A stretch of DNA of 64,000 nucleotides from Mycobacterium avium subsp. avium (GCF_009741445.1 NZ_CP046507.1:2356001-2420000), one strand, 5' to 3'. Shown: positions 28,464 through 37,800, numbered from the stretch's first letter. The notes: generated from the sequence alone by a model not told the origin. Translations and numbers: made by a program.

Positions 28464-29576
28464 ATGCCTGAACCTGGGACGCCCGAATCGGGCCTCCAAT
28501 CAAGCATCGTGGTCCGGCCGGAACCCACCTACACCGAGGCCTCGCGGCTGCGCGCCGCCGGTTTGGCGAAGGCGATCGCGCAGTTCGAGCGGGCCGCCGA
28601 GCAGGTGGCGCTGCCCAAGGCCCCGCAGCCGATCGTCGTGGCCGACTACGGCGCCGCCAACGGCCACAATTCGCTCAAGCCGTTGTCGGCGGCCGTTTCG
28701 GTGCTGCGCCGGCGCACCCGCCCCGATCACGCAATCCTGGTGGCGCACACCGATTTACCGGGCAATGACTTCTCGGCGCTGTTCGACACGGTGGCCGACG
28801 ACCCGGAGAGCTACCTGCACGCGGATGCGGCGACGTTCACCTCGGCGATCGGCCGGTCGTTCTACAACCAGATCGTGCCGTCGCGGACGGTCAACCTGGG
28901 CTGGACGTCGTGGGCGACGCAGTGGCTCAGCCGCACCCCGGGTGCGGTGCCCGATCATGTGCACGTGTCGTGCAGCAGGGACGACGCGGTGCTGGCGGCC
29001 TACGCCGACCAGGCCGCGCTGGACTGGCACAACTTCGTCGCCTTCCGGGGCCGCGAGCTGGCCCCCGAGGGCCGGCTGGTGGCGTTGACCCTGGCCGCCG
29101 ACGAGGAGGACGGGCGCTGCTCGGCGGGTTTCGCCGCGCTGCTCGATGCCATCGTCGAGGCGCTCGAGGATCAGCGGCGCGACGGCCTGCTGCGCCCGGA
29201 TGAGTTGCAGCGCATGACGATTCCCACCTTCGCCCGCAGCGAGAAGGATTTTCGCGCACCGTTCGCGCCGAAGGGTCGGTTCGAGGGGTTGATGGTCGAG
29301 CAGCTGGAGATCTTCAACGCCGAGGACCGGTTCTGGGCTCGCTTCCAGGCCGACCACGACGCCGAGGCGTTCGGCGCGCAGTGGGCGGCCTTCGCGCGGT
29401 CCGCGCTGTTCCCCGCGCTGGTGGCCGGACTCGACGACGGGATCCGCGACCCGCGGGCCCCGCGGTTCGTCGAGCAGCTGCAGAGCGCGATCGCCCAGCG
29501 CCTGTCAAGCGCGCCGGAGCCGATGCGGATCCCGCAGGCGTTGCTGGTGCTGGTCAAGCGCGAGGCGGCGCAGTGA
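28464..29576 (+). CDS. SABATH-family carboxyl methyltransferase
   Basis: A 370-residue SAM-dependent methyltransferase. VVADYGAANGHNSLKPL near residue 56 is the SABATH motif I, and the NDFSALFDTV and SFYNQIVPSRTVNLGWTSWATQWLS segments match the plant salicylate/jasmonate-type enzymes. A mycobacterial member of this group has been reported to methylate free fatty acids; the substrate here is not known. The ATG start follows a 47-bp gap after the metallo-hydrolase. No membrane segment is seen. Confidence 0.82.
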   Translation: MPEPGTPESGLQSSIVVRPEPTYTEASRLRAAGLAKAIAQFERAAEQVALPKAPQPIVVADYGAANGHNSLKPLSAAVSVLRRRTRPDHAILVAHTDLPGNDFSALFDTVADDPESYLHADAATFTSAIGRSFYNQIVPSRTVNLGWTSWATQWLSRTPGAVPDHVHVSCSRDDAVLAAYADQAALDWHNFVAFRGRELAPEGRLVALTLAADEEDGRCSAGFAALLDAIVEALEDQRRDGLLRPDELQRMTIPTFARSEKDFRAPFAPKGRFEGLMVEQLEIFNAEDRFWARFQADHDAEAFGAQWAAFARSALFPALVAGLDDGIRDPRAPRFVEQLQSAIAQRLSSAPEPMRIPQALLVLVKREAAQ

Positions 29577-29652
29577 TGAGAGTTTCGGCACAACAGCGCA
29601 GCGGGTAACCCCCCCCCCATCGTCGAATCTGCGACTGCGAGGGGGTAGATGC

Positions 29653-30000
29653 ATGAGCGCGCGAGACGATCAAGCCTCTGGCCGAGACGATGATCAGCGG
29701 TTGACCGAGAAGCCGGAACCCGACGAGGACGACAAGAAGAAGGCCGCCGAGATGATGGAGGCCTACGAGGACAAGGCCACCATCGTGCTGCCCGGCACCG
29801 GCGGCAGCGTGTCCGGGACGGCGGTCAACGAGTGGCTGGACGAGGACGGCAATCCCAAGCATGAAGTCGCCGAGGGCACCGATCACGCCGACGAGGGCCG
29901 CGACGAGCAGGCCTTGCGGGATCAGATCGAGAAGGACAAGGCCCTCAACGAGGTGCTCCGGGAAGCCGCCGCCGCTCCGAACAAGGACGAAAAGGGCTGA
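29653..30000 (+). CDS. Small highly acidic hypothetical protein
   Basis: A 115-residue, very charged protein (Asp/Glu/Lys-rich) without hydrophobic segments, so soluble and perhaps partly disordered. There is a short ordered-looking centre, ATIVLPGTGGSVSGTAVNEWLDEDG. GAGGGGG lies close upstream of the ATG. I do not recognise a family. It is convergent with the Hsp70-like gene, 12 bases from that gene's ancestral stop. Confidence 0.7.
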   Translation: MSARDDQASGRDDDQRLTEKPEPDEDDKKKAAEMMEAYEDKATIVLPGTGGSVSGTAVNEWLDEDGNPKHEVAEGTDHADEGRDEQALRDQIEKDKALNEVLREAAAAPNKDEKG

Positions 30001-30012
30001 GCTGTAAGGGAA

Positions 30013-30162
30013 TTACCCGACGCCCAGGTTTCCTTCGATTTCCTGAATGATCTGGTTGACCCGGTCCAGCCCGGGGATGGGTTCGTTGAGCCCGGGAATG
30101 GGCGGGATCGCCGGGGCCGCGACCCTGCGCGGGGGCAGCGGATGCGCGGGCGGGGCCGCCTA
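30013..30162 (-). pseudogene. In-frame remnant of the Hsp70-like gene's C-terminus beyond TAG
   Basis: After the TAG (30162-30160) the frame reads 48 codons to TAA at 30015-30013. The peptide contains PIPGLNEPIPGLDRVNQIIQ near its end, a repeat-like PIPGL pair that looks like real protein rather than random translation, and nearly every codon ends in G or C. The simplest reading is a nonsense mutation separating the last 48 residues from the body of the protein. Confidence 0.6.
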
Positions 30163-31680
30163 CGGGGTGGCCCGCGGCGTGGTGGTCATCGGCGTCTCGG
30201 TCTCGGCGGGCGGGTTGGTGTCCGACGTCGACGGCACCGGGATGTCCGCGGGTGGCGGCGCGGGCTCGGCGGTGACGCTGGGTGGGGGCGGCGCCGGGGT
30301 GGTGCTCAGAGTGGGCGCCGGGGTGGTCACCGATTTGTCCGATTTGTTCTGCGCGGTCAGTCCGATCATCAGGGCGGTGCCCACCGGCAGCAGCGCCGCG
30401 GCGGCGATGACGACCGCCGCCGTGGGGAACAGCCGCGACCGGGTGAACAGCCGCTTGCGCCGGGGCGGCGGGACCGCGGCGTCGGTCCCGGTGTCCGACC
30501 AAGCCTGCGCTTCCATGGGTGCGGGATTCGCCGGCGGCACCGCGGCGGTCGCGGTCACGTCCTCGCGCGGCTCCGGCCGGGCCGCCGCGCGGGCGGTGGC
30601 GGTGGCGGGTGCGGCCGGTGCGGTGAACGTCGCGCCGGCGTCCGCGTGCGCCACCCGCAACGCGGCCCCGACCGCCGCGGTGAGCTGCGGGTGCGGCGTG
30701 GTGGCGACCGGAACACGGAAATGCCGCGCCAGCGTGGTGGTGACGGCGGGCAGATTCGCCCCGCCGCCCGTCGACACCACCGCGGCGAGATCACGGATCC
30801 CGTTGCGCGACAACGTTTCCCGAAGCACGGTGACGAAGCCGCCCAGCGCGGGGGCGATCGCGTCGTCGAGTTCGGCTCGGGTGAGCCGGATTTCGCCGCG
30901 CACCCCGGTCAGCCCGTCGGTCAGGGTGGTCGTGGTGTTGGCGGACAGCTGCTCCTTGGCCACCCGGCACCCGCCGCGCAGCCGGCTCAGCGAGCCGATG
31001 GCCGCGGTGCCGGTGGGGAATGCGCCGGTGGTCGGCATATTGGCGACCACGACGCCCAGCAGCGCCTGGTCGATCACGTCGCCGGAGAAATCCCGGTGCC
31101 GCAGGGTCGGGGCCAGCGCCCGGTAGTCGCCGTCGGCGTCCATCAGCGTGATGCTGGTGCCGCTGCCGCCGAAATCGCAGACGGCCACGGTTCCGCGCGC
31201 CGGCAGGCCCGGGCTGGTCCGCACCGCCAGCAGGGCCGCGGCGGCGTCGGGGATCAGCACGATGGGCCGGGCGCGTCGCGACCATTCGGGGATCTCGCCG
31301 AGCGCGGCGCCCAGGGCCTCCACCGCCGCCGACTCCCAGTGCGCCGGGTAGGTGACGGCGATGTCGTCGGGCAGGGCGCGCCCGCCGGTGGCGGCGTAGG
31401 CCAGCGCCCGCAGCGCGTCGGCCAGCAGTATCTCGCTGCGGTGCACCGAGCCGTCGGACGCGACGACGGGCCGCGGGTCGCCGACCCGGTTGACGAAGCC
31501 GGTGATCACCACGCCGGGCCCCTGCAACCGGGGATTCTCGGCGGGCACGCCGACCTCGGCGGGCCGGTCCGGATACCGGGTCAGGACGGGCTTGCGGGTG
31601 ACGGCGTGATCGGAGGTGACGGCCGCCAGGTTGGTGGCGCCGATCGACAAGCCCAGTGCGGTCCCAGCTCCATTGGCCAT
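30160..31680 (-). CDS. Hsp70/actin-fold membrane protein, truncated by an in-frame amber codon
   Basis: A 506-residue protein with an Hsp70-like ATPase domain (LGLSIGATNLAAV at the N-terminus, VAVCDFGGSGTSITLMDADG near residue 165, VVSTGGGANLPAVTTTLA near 300), one transmembrane helix at about residues 416-443 and an extracytoplasmic Pro/Thr-rich tail. It matches Rv2264c. Translation stops at TAG 30162-30160, but the same frame stays open for 48 more codons with normal GC3 and an ordered-looking sequence to a TAA at 30015-30013, so the C-terminus appears truncated. Start ATG 31680 with GGGGAT upstream. Confidence 0.85.
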   Translation of the reverse strand: MANGAGTALGLSIGATNLAAVTSDHAVTRKPVLTRYPDRPAEVGVPAENPRLQGPGVVITGFVNRVGDPRPVVASDGSVHRSEILLADALRALAYAATGGRALPDDIAVTYPAHWESAAVEALGAALGEIPEWSRRARPIVLIPDAAAALLAVRTSPGLPARGTVAVCDFGGSGTSITLMDADGDYRALAPTLRHRDFSGDVIDQALLGVVVANMPTTGAFPTGTAAIGSLSRLRGGCRVAKEQLSANTTTTLTDGLTGVRGEIRLTRAELDDAIAPALGGFVTVLRETLSRNGIRDLAAVVSTGGGANLPAVTTTLARHFRVPVATTPHPQLTAAVGAALRVAHADAGATFTAPAAPATATARAAARPEPREDVTATAAVPPANPAPMEAQAWSDTGTDAAVPPPRRKRLFTRSRLFPTAAVVIAAAALLPVGTALMIGLTAQNKSDKSVTTPAPTLSTTPAPPPPSVTAEPAPPPADIPVPSTSDTNPPAETETPMTTTPRATP

Positions 31681-31789
31681 GTGTGATCCCCGTGTTCGCA
31701 GCGCACCGACTCGCATTCGGCTAGCCGTCATTGTGCCGTCCAAACCTGTAACTCGGGTCAGCTTCGGCTATGCGCACGCTGTGCGCGCC

Positions 31790-32875
31790 TCAGCGGATGG
31801 TGCCGGTGCCGGGGATCAGCGGCAGGTCGAGCGGGGTGACCCAGCCGGGCCGCAGCTCGTTGACCGCCGGCACGGCGTTCAGCGCCCGCAGCCCGGTGGC
31901 CAGGCATCCGGCCGCGGCGGCGTCCCGGCCGGAGCCGTCGGTGAAGCGGAACGCGGTCTCCTGGAAGATGCTCGGGGTGCCTTCGATGTCCACCCGGTAG
32001 ACGTCGTTGTCGTGGCCGGACGGCCAGTCCGGGGCGGCGTCCAGCCCGATCCGGTTGACGTGCTCGAGCTGGATGCGGGTCTCGCCCCGGTAGACGCCGT
32101 TGATGGTGAACCGGACGGCGGCGACATGCCCGGGTTTGATGACGCCCTTGGCGGTGGTGCGTTCGGTGGGTGTCACCCACTTGTCCCAGGTGGTGGTGAT
32201 CTCGTCGAGCATGATGCCGGCGGCGTGCGCGATCATCGGGACGGTGGCGCCCCAGGCGAAGATCAGCACGTCGCGGTTTTCCAGCATCGGGCTGTATTCG
32301 GGCTCGCGGCCGATGCCCATCTCGACCTCGTAGTCGCCCTCGTAGTTGGTGTAGTCGAGCAGCTCGGAGGCCCGGACGCGGCGCACCTCCGAGCACAGCC
32401 CCATCAGGGTCATCGGGAACAGGTCGTTGGCGAAGCCGGGGTCGATGCCGGTGGTGAAGCAGGACGACTCCCCCAGCTCGCAGGCCTCGGTGATGGGCGC
32501 GATCCAGTTGGGCGGGTTGAGGTGCATGGTCGGCCACACCCACGGCGTCATCGCGGTCGAGCACACGTCGATGCCGGCCCGCAGGAACCGGGTGATCAGC
32601 GCGATGTTCTCCTTGGCGTGCATGGCCGTCGGGCCGTAGTGCACCAGCGCGTCGGGTTTCAGCGCGATCAGGGCGTCCACGTCGTCGGTGGCGATGACGC
32701 CCGTCGGCTCGGGCAGCCCGCAGATGTCGGCGACGTCGCGGCCGACCTTGGCCGGGTTGCTGACGCCCACCCCCACCAACTCGAACAGCGGATGCTTGAC
32801 GATCTCGGCGATCACCATCTTGCCGACGAAACCAGTACCCCAAACGACCACACGCTTCGAGCCGTGTTCGGACAT
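31790..32875 (-). CDS. NAD(P)H-dependent amine dehydrogenase-like / dihydrodipicolinate reductase-fold protein
   Basis: A 361-residue protein with an N-terminal Rossmann domain (RVVVWGTGFVGKMVIAEI) and the layout of dihydrodipicolinate reductase/diaminopentanoate dehydrogenase relatives, seen in GIDVCSTAMTPWVWP and TTGIDPGFANDLFPMTLM. The reaction is unknown. ATG 32875 is preferred since AAAGGTGG lies eight bases upstream; TTG or GTG codons further upstream overlap that site. It is divergent from the MmpS-like gene. Confidence 0.78.
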   Translation of the reverse strand: MSEHGSKRVVVWGTGFVGKMVIAEIVKHPLFELVGVGVSNPAKVGRDVADICGLPEPTGVIATDDVDALIALKPDALVHYGPTAMHAKENIALITRFLRAGIDVCSTAMTPWVWPTMHLNPPNWIAPITEACELGESSCFTTGIDPGFANDLFPMTLMGLCSEVRRVRASELLDYTNYEGDYEVEMGIGREPEYSPMLENRDVLIFAWGATVPMIAHAAGIMLDEITTTWDKWVTPTERTTAKGVIKPGHVAAVRFTINGVYRGETRIQLEHVNRIGLDAAPDWPSGHDNDVYRVDIEGTPSIFQETAFRFTDGSGRDAAAAGCLATGLRALNAVPAVNELRPGWVTPLDLPLIPGTGTIR

Positions 32876-32963
32876 CCTTGCCGCCACCTTTTGGTTCACC
32901 AATCCCCGCGTCGGGCTTCACCATAAGCTTCCCTACCGTCGCCCGTGGTGACACGATGCATTT

Positions 32964-33311
32964 ATGAGCAAGCACCTCGCCGGGTCGTCGCTGTTGGTGG
33001 CCGTCGGTTTCGGTTTCGCGAACGCCTGCGGTGTGGCCCACGCGCTGCCCCAGATGTCGCAGGTCCGCTACGAGGTCAACGGGCCCGCGGTCGCCGAATT
33101 CATCTACTACCAAACCGACACCGGTCAGCTGCATCAGGTGAATGCGCCGCTGCCCTGGTCGGCGCAGTTCACCGGGTTCGGCGGGGAGGTGTTCACCGTC
33201 AGCGCGCAGGGGCCGGGTCCCATCTCCTGCAAGATCCTGGTCGACGGCAACGTGGTGAGTGCGGCGACGGCTTCGGTCGGCACGCCCGCCCGGACCGTGT
33301 GCACCCACTGA
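32964..33311 (+). CDS. MmpS-like secreted protein
   Basis: A 115-residue secreted protein: signal peptide to about residue 27 (cleavage after AHA), then a small beta domain with VRYEVNGPAVAEFIYYQTDTG, LPWSAQFTGFGGEVFTVSAQ and two cysteines (SCKILV and a terminal VCTH). This resembles the periplasmic domain of MmpS proteins, but there is no N-terminal anchor helix beyond the signal and no MmpL nearby. It lies 31 bp upstream of cyp124 on the same strand, so the two may be cotranscribed. Confidence 0.75.
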   Translation: MSKHLAGSSLLVAVGFGFANACGVAHALPQMSQVRYEVNGPAVAEFIYYQTDTGQLHQVNAPLPWSAQFTGFGGEVFTVSAQGPGPISCKILVDGNVVSAATASVGTPARTVCTH

Positions 33312-33342
33312 CCGAGCAGTCCCGAGCACAGAGGAGGTCCCG

Positions 33343-34650
33343 GTGAGCCTCAAGACGCGACCGAAAAAGGGCTTGGCCACACGGATCAACGGGGCGCCGC
33401 CGCCCCGCGTCCCGCTGGCCGACATTCACCTTGAGTCGCTTGACTTTTGGGGATACGACGACGACTTCCGCGACGGCGCCTTCGCCACGTTGCGCCGCGA
33501 GGCGCCGATCTCGTTCTGGCCGGCGATCGAGATGGACGGGTTCGTGGCGGGCAACGGTTATTGGGCGCTGACCAAGCACGAGGACGTCCACTTCGCCAGC
33601 CGGCATCCGGAGATCTTCAGCTCCGTCCCGAACATCACCATCAACGACCAAACACCGGAGCTGGCAGAGTATTTCGGCTCGATGATCGTGCTCGACGATC
33701 CGCGCCACCAGCGGCTGCGCTCGATCGTCAGCCGCGCGTTCACCCCGAAGGTGGTGGCGCGCATCGAGGCGTCGGTGCGCGAGCGGGCCCGCCGGCTGGT
33801 GTCGTCGCTGGTCGCCAATCATCCCAACGGGGAGGCCGAGCTGGTCAGCGAGCTGGCCGGGCCGCTGCCGCTGCAGGTCATCTGCGACATGATGGGCATC
33901 CCCGAGGAGGACCATCAGCGGGTATTCCATTGGACCAACGTGATTCTCGGGTTCGGCGACTCGGACCTGGCCACCGATTTCGAGGAGTTTCTTCAGGTGT
34001 CGATGGACATCGGCGCGTACGCCACCGCGCTGGCCGAGGATCGGCGGGTCAACCATCACGACGACCTGACCACCAGCCTGGTGGAGGCCGAGGTGGACGG
34101 GGAACGGTTGACGTCGTCGGAGATCGCGTCGTTCTTCATCCTGCTGGTGGTGGCCGGCAACGAGACGACGCGCAACGCGATCAGCCACGGGGTGCTGGCC
34201 CTGTCCCGCTACCCCGACGAGCGCGACAAGTGGTTCTCGGACTTCGACCGGTTGACGCCGACCGCGGTGGAGGAGGTCGTGCGGTGGGCCTCGCCGGTGG
34301 TGTACATGCGGCGCACCCTGACCCGCGACGTCAAGCTGCGCGGCACCAAGATGAAGGCCGGCGACAAGGTCGCGCTCTGGTACAACTCGGCCAACCGGGA
34401 CGAGTCGACGTTCGACAATCCCTGGCTGTTCGACGTGGCGCGCACCCCCAACCCGCACCTGGGTTTCGGCGGCGGGGGCGCGCACTTCTGCCTGGGCGCC
34501 AACCTGGCGCGCCGCGAGATCCGGGTGGTGTTCGACGAGCTGCGCCACGAGATCCCCGACATCGTCGCCACCGAGGAGCCCGCGCGGCTGCTGTCGCAAT
34601 TCATCCACGGCATCAAGCGCCTGCCGGTCGCCTGGACTCCCCCGCGCTAG
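33343..34650 (+). CDS. cyp124: Cytochrome P450 CYP124, lipid omega-hydroxylase
   Basis: A 435-residue P450 closely matching M. tuberculosis CYP124, which omega-hydroxylates methyl-branched fatty acids, cholestenone and vitamin D-type sterols. The heme motif is FGGGGAHFCLGANLARR with Cys383; the I-helix is LLVVAGNETTRNAISHG; ExxR lies in AVEEVVRW. GTG 33343 has GAGGAGG six bases upstream. It is soluble, with no membrane anchor, like other bacterial P450s. Confidence 0.95.
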   Translation: MSLKTRPKKGLATRINGAPPPRVPLADIHLESLDFWGYDDDFRDGAFATLRREAPISFWPAIEMDGFVAGNGYWALTKHEDVHFASRHPEIFSSVPNITINDQTPELAEYFGSMIVLDDPRHQRLRSIVSRAFTPKVVARIEASVRERARRLVSSLVANHPNGEAELVSELAGPLPLQVICDMMGIPEEDHQRVFHWTNVILGFGDSDLATDFEEFLQVSMDIGAYATALAEDRRVNHHDDLTTSLVEAEVDGERLTSSEIASFFILLVVAGNETTRNAISHGVLALSRYPDERDKWFSDFDRLTPTAVEEVVRWASPVVYMRRTLTRDVKLRGTKMKAGDKVALWYNSANRDESTFDNPWLFDVARTPNPHLGFGGGGAHFCLGANLARREIRVVFDELRHEIPDIVATEEPARLLSQFIHGIKRLPVAWTPPR

Positions 34651-34797
34651 GCCCGGTGGCCCGGACTCCCCCGCGCTAGCCCCGAGTTCGCCTGTCTCCC
34701 AAGGCATGTGTGCGTGCCAGATCCGCTGACGCATCCGCTATCGGATTCGCGGCGCGAACACCGCCCCCGTGCCGGGCCGCCGGATTACGCTGAGCCG

Positions 34798-35340
34798 GTG
34801 ACCATCCCCGCGTTTCCCGCTCCCGAGGTGCTGGCCGCCCGCCAGAAGCTGGTGCTCGACCACTTCCACGACGAGGTCCGCCAGGCCTGGGACGACGTGC
34901 TGTCGACCTTCCCGCATCCGCGTTACGAGCTGATCCCGCAACTGATCGTGCACGACGGCGAAGCGGCGGTGCGCGACTACTACGCCTACACGCGGACCGC
35001 GTTCCCCGACCAGGACCACGAGATCATCGCGCTGCGGCACAGCGCCGACGCGGTGATCGTCGAATTCTGGCTGATGGGCACGCATCGCGGTTACCTGGGC
35101 AAGGTGCCGCCCACCGGCAGCCGGTTCCGCGTCCGCGTGACCGCCTACTTCCTGTTCGACGACACCGAAACCCTTGTCTGCGAACGCATTTACTTCGACA
35201 CGCTGACCATGATCAAACAGCTGCTGGGTGGGCTGGACATGAGGAGGCCGGGCAACTGGCTACTGGCCGCGCGCTGCGTGCGGGGGTTCTTGGCGATGTC
35301 GTCGGAAAAACCGGATCCGGCGCTGACCGGCGCGCCGTAA
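34798..35340 (+). CDS. SnoaL-like / NTF2-fold protein
   Basis: A 180-residue protein with the cone-shaped NTF2/SnoaL-type pattern: [44 protein letters not shown], then [35 protein letters not shown]. Relatives include polyketide cyclases and ester cyclases. No catalytic role can be assigned. GTG 34798 is chosen as the first start after the non-conserved upstream frame; ribosome binding site support is weak. Confidence 0.72.
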   Translation: MTIPAFPAPEVLAARQKLVLDHFHDEVRQAWDDVLSTFPHPRYELIPQLIVHDGEAAVRDYYAYTRTAFPDQDHEIIALRHSADAVIVEFWLMGTHRGYLGKVPPTGSRFRVRVTAYFLFDDTETLVCERIYFDTLTMIKQLLGGLDMRRPGNWLLAARCVRGFLAMSSEKPDPALTGAP

Positions 35341-35375
35341 ACTCCACCCAGGCAAGGGATCCAGGGAGGCTTCCG

Positions 35376-35951
35376 ATGCGGGTTCGGCGGCTGCGCACCC
35401 GGTGCGGCCTGGCCGCGGTCGCGGCGGTGGGCTGCTGGGCCAACGCCGGCCTCGCCACCCCCACCGTCACCGCCGCCCCGCTACCCCCGGGCTCGCACAC
35501 CGAGAAGTGGATCGACCTGCAGCCCGGTCAGTGCGTGGCCGACCTGCCGCCGGCCGACGGCAGCCGGGTCGACGTCACCGTGGTCGACTGCGCCACAGCG
35601 CATTTGGCCGAGGTGTATCTGCGGGCGCCGATGGCCGTGGACGCCGCCATCGCCAGCGTGGCGAATCGGGATTGCGCGGCCGGGCTGCCCGGCTACACCG
35701 GTGGCGACGGCGGTCGGTTTTCGATCACCTATCTGATCGATTCGAATCAGGATCGCACGGGCGCCAACCCCACCCCGAGCACGGTCAGCGCACCGCCGGG
35801 CGAGCTAGGCGATGACGTAGTCGCTGAGCGGGAAGCTGCTGGCTTCGCGGATCGAGTTCAGCGTCGACGTCGGCCGCAGCAGCGAGGCCTCGCCGCTGGG
35901 ACTGAAGTAGTACGACCGCGAGGTGGCGCAGTTGCCGGCGTAGAACACTGA
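35376..35951 (+). CDS. Secreted septum-formation-like protein with a probably frameshifted 3' end
   Basis: A 191-residue frame with a signal peptide (cleaved near residue 34, TAAP) and a domain resembling the actinobacterial septum-formation family: [27 protein letters not shown], a central [10 protein letters not shown] and [15 protein letters not shown]. Relatives normally continue with a VxCLL-type strand; here the frame instead runs antisense into the flavin monooxygenase gene for about 147 bp. A +1 frame at that point ends in [10 protein letters not shown] and a stop at 35815. A small deletion near 35793 is the likely cause. Confidence 0.6.
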   Translation: MRVRRLRTRCGLAAVAAVGCWANAGLATPTVTAAPLPPGSHTEKWIDLQPGQCVADLPPADGSRVDVTVVDCATAHLAEVYLRAPMAVDAAIASVANRDCAAGLPGYTGGDGGRFSITYLIDSNQDRTGANPTPSTVSAPPGELGDDVVAEREAAGFADRVQRRRRPQQRGLAAGTEVVRPRGGAVAGVEH

Positions 35952-37292
35952 ATTGTCCAGCAGTTTGGTCATCCGCTCCATGAACCGGTCGTTGGCCTCC
36001 TCGGTGACCTCGAAGGTGGTCGCGCCGCGGCGCATGACCTCGCCGAGCAGCCGGTCCATGTGCCGCATCTGGTATTCGATGGTGTGGAAGAAGGACAAGC
36101 CGGAGAAGGCGAACGGGCTGGCCAGGCTCAGGTAATTGGGAAAGTACGGCATGGACACGCCCTGGTAGGCCTGGAACCGGGTCTCGCGCCACCACTTGCC
36201 CAGGTTGCGGCCCTTGCGGCCGATCACCTCGATGGCCGGGAAGTTTGCCTCCCACAGGTCGAAACCCGTTGCCAGCACCAGGGTGTCGATGACGGTCTTG
36301 CGTCCGTCGGCGGTGACGATGCCGTCCGGCTCGATCCGTTCGATCGGGTTGGTCTCCAGGTGCACGTTCGGCTGGGTGAGGACGCGGTAGAAGCTGTTGG
36401 AGAAGGTAGGCCGCTTGCAGCCGCAGTCGTAGTCCGGCGTCAGCTTGGCGCGCAGTTCCTTGTCCCGGATCCACCGAAATCGGTTGATCTTGGCCAGATC
36501 TGAGGCGGAGATGTTGCCACGGCCGCGGGATTCCTTGAAGTGCAACGCGCCGACGATCATGATGATCTCGAGCAGCACGTCGGTCACCCAGCGCAGCGCG
36601 CGCTGCGCCGCCGGCACCCGCGCGAACAGGCGCCGCACCGCCGGGTCGAACTCGAAGTCCACCTTGGGCAGCACGTGGGTGGCGGTGCGCTGGTAGACGG
36701 TCAGCTCCCCGGCCTCCTTGGCCAGCTCCGGGACGACCTGCACGGCGGACGCCCCGGTGCCGATGACCGCGATGCGCCGGCCCTGGTAGCGGTAGTCGTG
36801 GTCCCATGCCGTGGTGTGCACGACCTTTCCCCCGAAGCTGCCGATGCCCGGGATGTCGGGCGTGTGCGGCTGCGACAGGAAGCCGGTCGCGGTGATCAGG
36901 AACCGGGTGGTCAGGCTCTCGCCGCCGGCCAGCGCAACCCGCCACACCTCGGCGTCCTCGTCCCACTGCGCGCCCTCGACGGTGGTGTTGAACCGCATGT
37001 GCCGGCGCACGTCGTATTTGTCGGCGACGTCGGCGGCGTACTGCTTCACCTCGCCGCCCGGGGCGAACAGCCGTGACCAGCCGGGGTTGGGCTCGAACCA
37101 GTACGAGTAGGTGGTGGACGGGATGTCGACGGCGATGCCCGGGTAGTGGTTGACGTGCCAGGTTCCGCCCAGGTCGTCCTCGCGGTCGAGGATGACGATG
37201 TTGTCAAAGCCCAGGCGCTTGAGCTGGATGGCGGCGCCGATGCCGCCGAAACCCGCACCCACGATGATCGCGTCGAAACGGTCTGTGACCAC
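35805..37292 (-). CDS. Flavin-containing Baeyer-Villiger-type monooxygenase
   Basis: A 495-residue FAD/NADPH monooxygenase. It has two Rossmann motifs, [16 protein letters not shown] near residue 9 and [17 protein letters not shown] near 174, and the fingerprint [12 protein letters not shown] (FxGxxxHTxxW) between them, which marks Baeyer-Villiger monooxygenases such as EthA relatives. Mycobacteria carry several such enzymes acting on ketones and xenobiotics; the substrate is not inferable. Start GTG ([14 protein letters not shown]). AT-rich DNA with repeated CTTAGG/CCTAAG elements lies upstream. Confidence 0.9.
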   Translation of the reverse strand: MVTDRFDAIIVGAGFGGIGAAIQLKRLGFDNIVILDREDDLGGTWHVNHYPGIAVDIPSTTYSYWFEPNPGWSRLFAPGGEVKQYAADVADKYDVRRHMRFNTTVEGAQWDEDAEVWRVALAGGESLTTRFLITATGFLSQPHTPDIPGIGSFGGKVVHTTAWDHDYRYQGRRIAVIGTGASAVQVVPELAKEAGELTVYQRTATHVLPKVDFEFDPAVRRLFARVPAAQRALRWVTDVLLEIIMIVGALHFKESRGRGNISASDLAKINRFRWIRDKELRAKLTPDYDCGCKRPTFSNSFYRVLTQPNVHLETNPIERIEPDGIVTADGRKTVIDTLVLATGFDLWEANFPAIEVIGRKGRNLGKWWRETRFQAYQGVSMPYFPNYLSLASPFAFSGLSFFHTIEYQMRHMDRLLGEVMRRGATTFEVTEEANDRFMERMTKLLDNSVFYAGNCATSRSYYFSPSGEASLLRPTSTLNSIREASSFPLSDYVIA

Positions 37293-37557
37293 AGCCTTGC
37301 TCCGTAGCTACCTAACCCATTACTTAACGAATACCTAAGCTTTCCCTAAGATACGCAACTCTAATAGGCCGCGCCGACAGGCGCATCCGAGCTTTGCCAG
37401 TATGTGACCATGCTGACACCCGCGCGGTAATGCGACGACGGGTCATTGCGCGCGATTACCCCGTCCTTGTCAGCGCAAACGCCGGTCCGAGCCCCGCTCG
37501 GGCTGACCCGGTTCGGGCATTAGCTCGGCAGGCGGCCGCGGCGGCTCGCGGTGATTC
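37293..37557. other. Intergenic region upstream of the flavin monooxygenase
   Basis: About 265 bp. The half next to the monooxygenase (37305-37365) is AT-rich with repeated CCTAAG/CTTAA-type words and probably holds its promoter. The remainder is ordinary high-GC DNA; a plus-strand frame beginning near 37394 shows no recognisable domain. No RNA structure was recognised. Confidence 0.5.
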
Positions 37558-37800
37558 TTATCTTGTGGCCGGGCCGGCGGCGGGCGTCCCCTGCAGTTGG
37601 CCGAGGAACTCGTGGCAGCGCCGCGCCCGCTCGGAGTCCTGCGCCATCACCTCGCTGAAGAAGGAGGCGATCTCCTCCATGCCGGCGTTCTTCGCGTCGC
37701 GCACGTACTGGCCGTAGTCGTGGCCCGCCTTCAGCGAGTGGTACTGGACGGAGATCAGGTCGTAGGTCACGTCGTCGAAACCCGTTTCACCCGTTGCCAT
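37558..37800 (-). CDS. Small conserved helical protein, function unknown
   Basis: An 80-residue, cysteine-poor protein beginning MATGETGFDDVTYDLISVQYHSLKAG. The pattern of YDLISVQYHSLKAGHDYGQYVRDAKNAG and EIASFFSEVMAQDSERARRCHEFL resembles a ferritin-like or four-helix-bundle hairpin, with His and Glu residues spaced as in metal-binding helices, but no known family is certain. The ATG is preceded by a GAGGTGAC ribosome binding site. It is divergent from the cutinase gene. Confidence 0.75.
   Translation of the reverse strand: MATGETGFDDVTYDLISVQYHSLKAGHDYGQYVRDAKNAGMEEIASFFSEVMAQDSERARRCHEFLGQLQGTPAAGPATR

Noticed and set aside
37305..37365. AT-rich repeats of CCTAAG/CTTAA type as a possible attachment site or mobile-element scar
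   Set aside because: No flanking duplications, integrase or tRNA target were found; more simply explained as promoter DNA.
37394..37717. Plus-strand frame covering the region upstream of the small helical protein
   Set aside because: It overlaps the recognised 80-residue gene on the opposite strand and has no recognisable domain.
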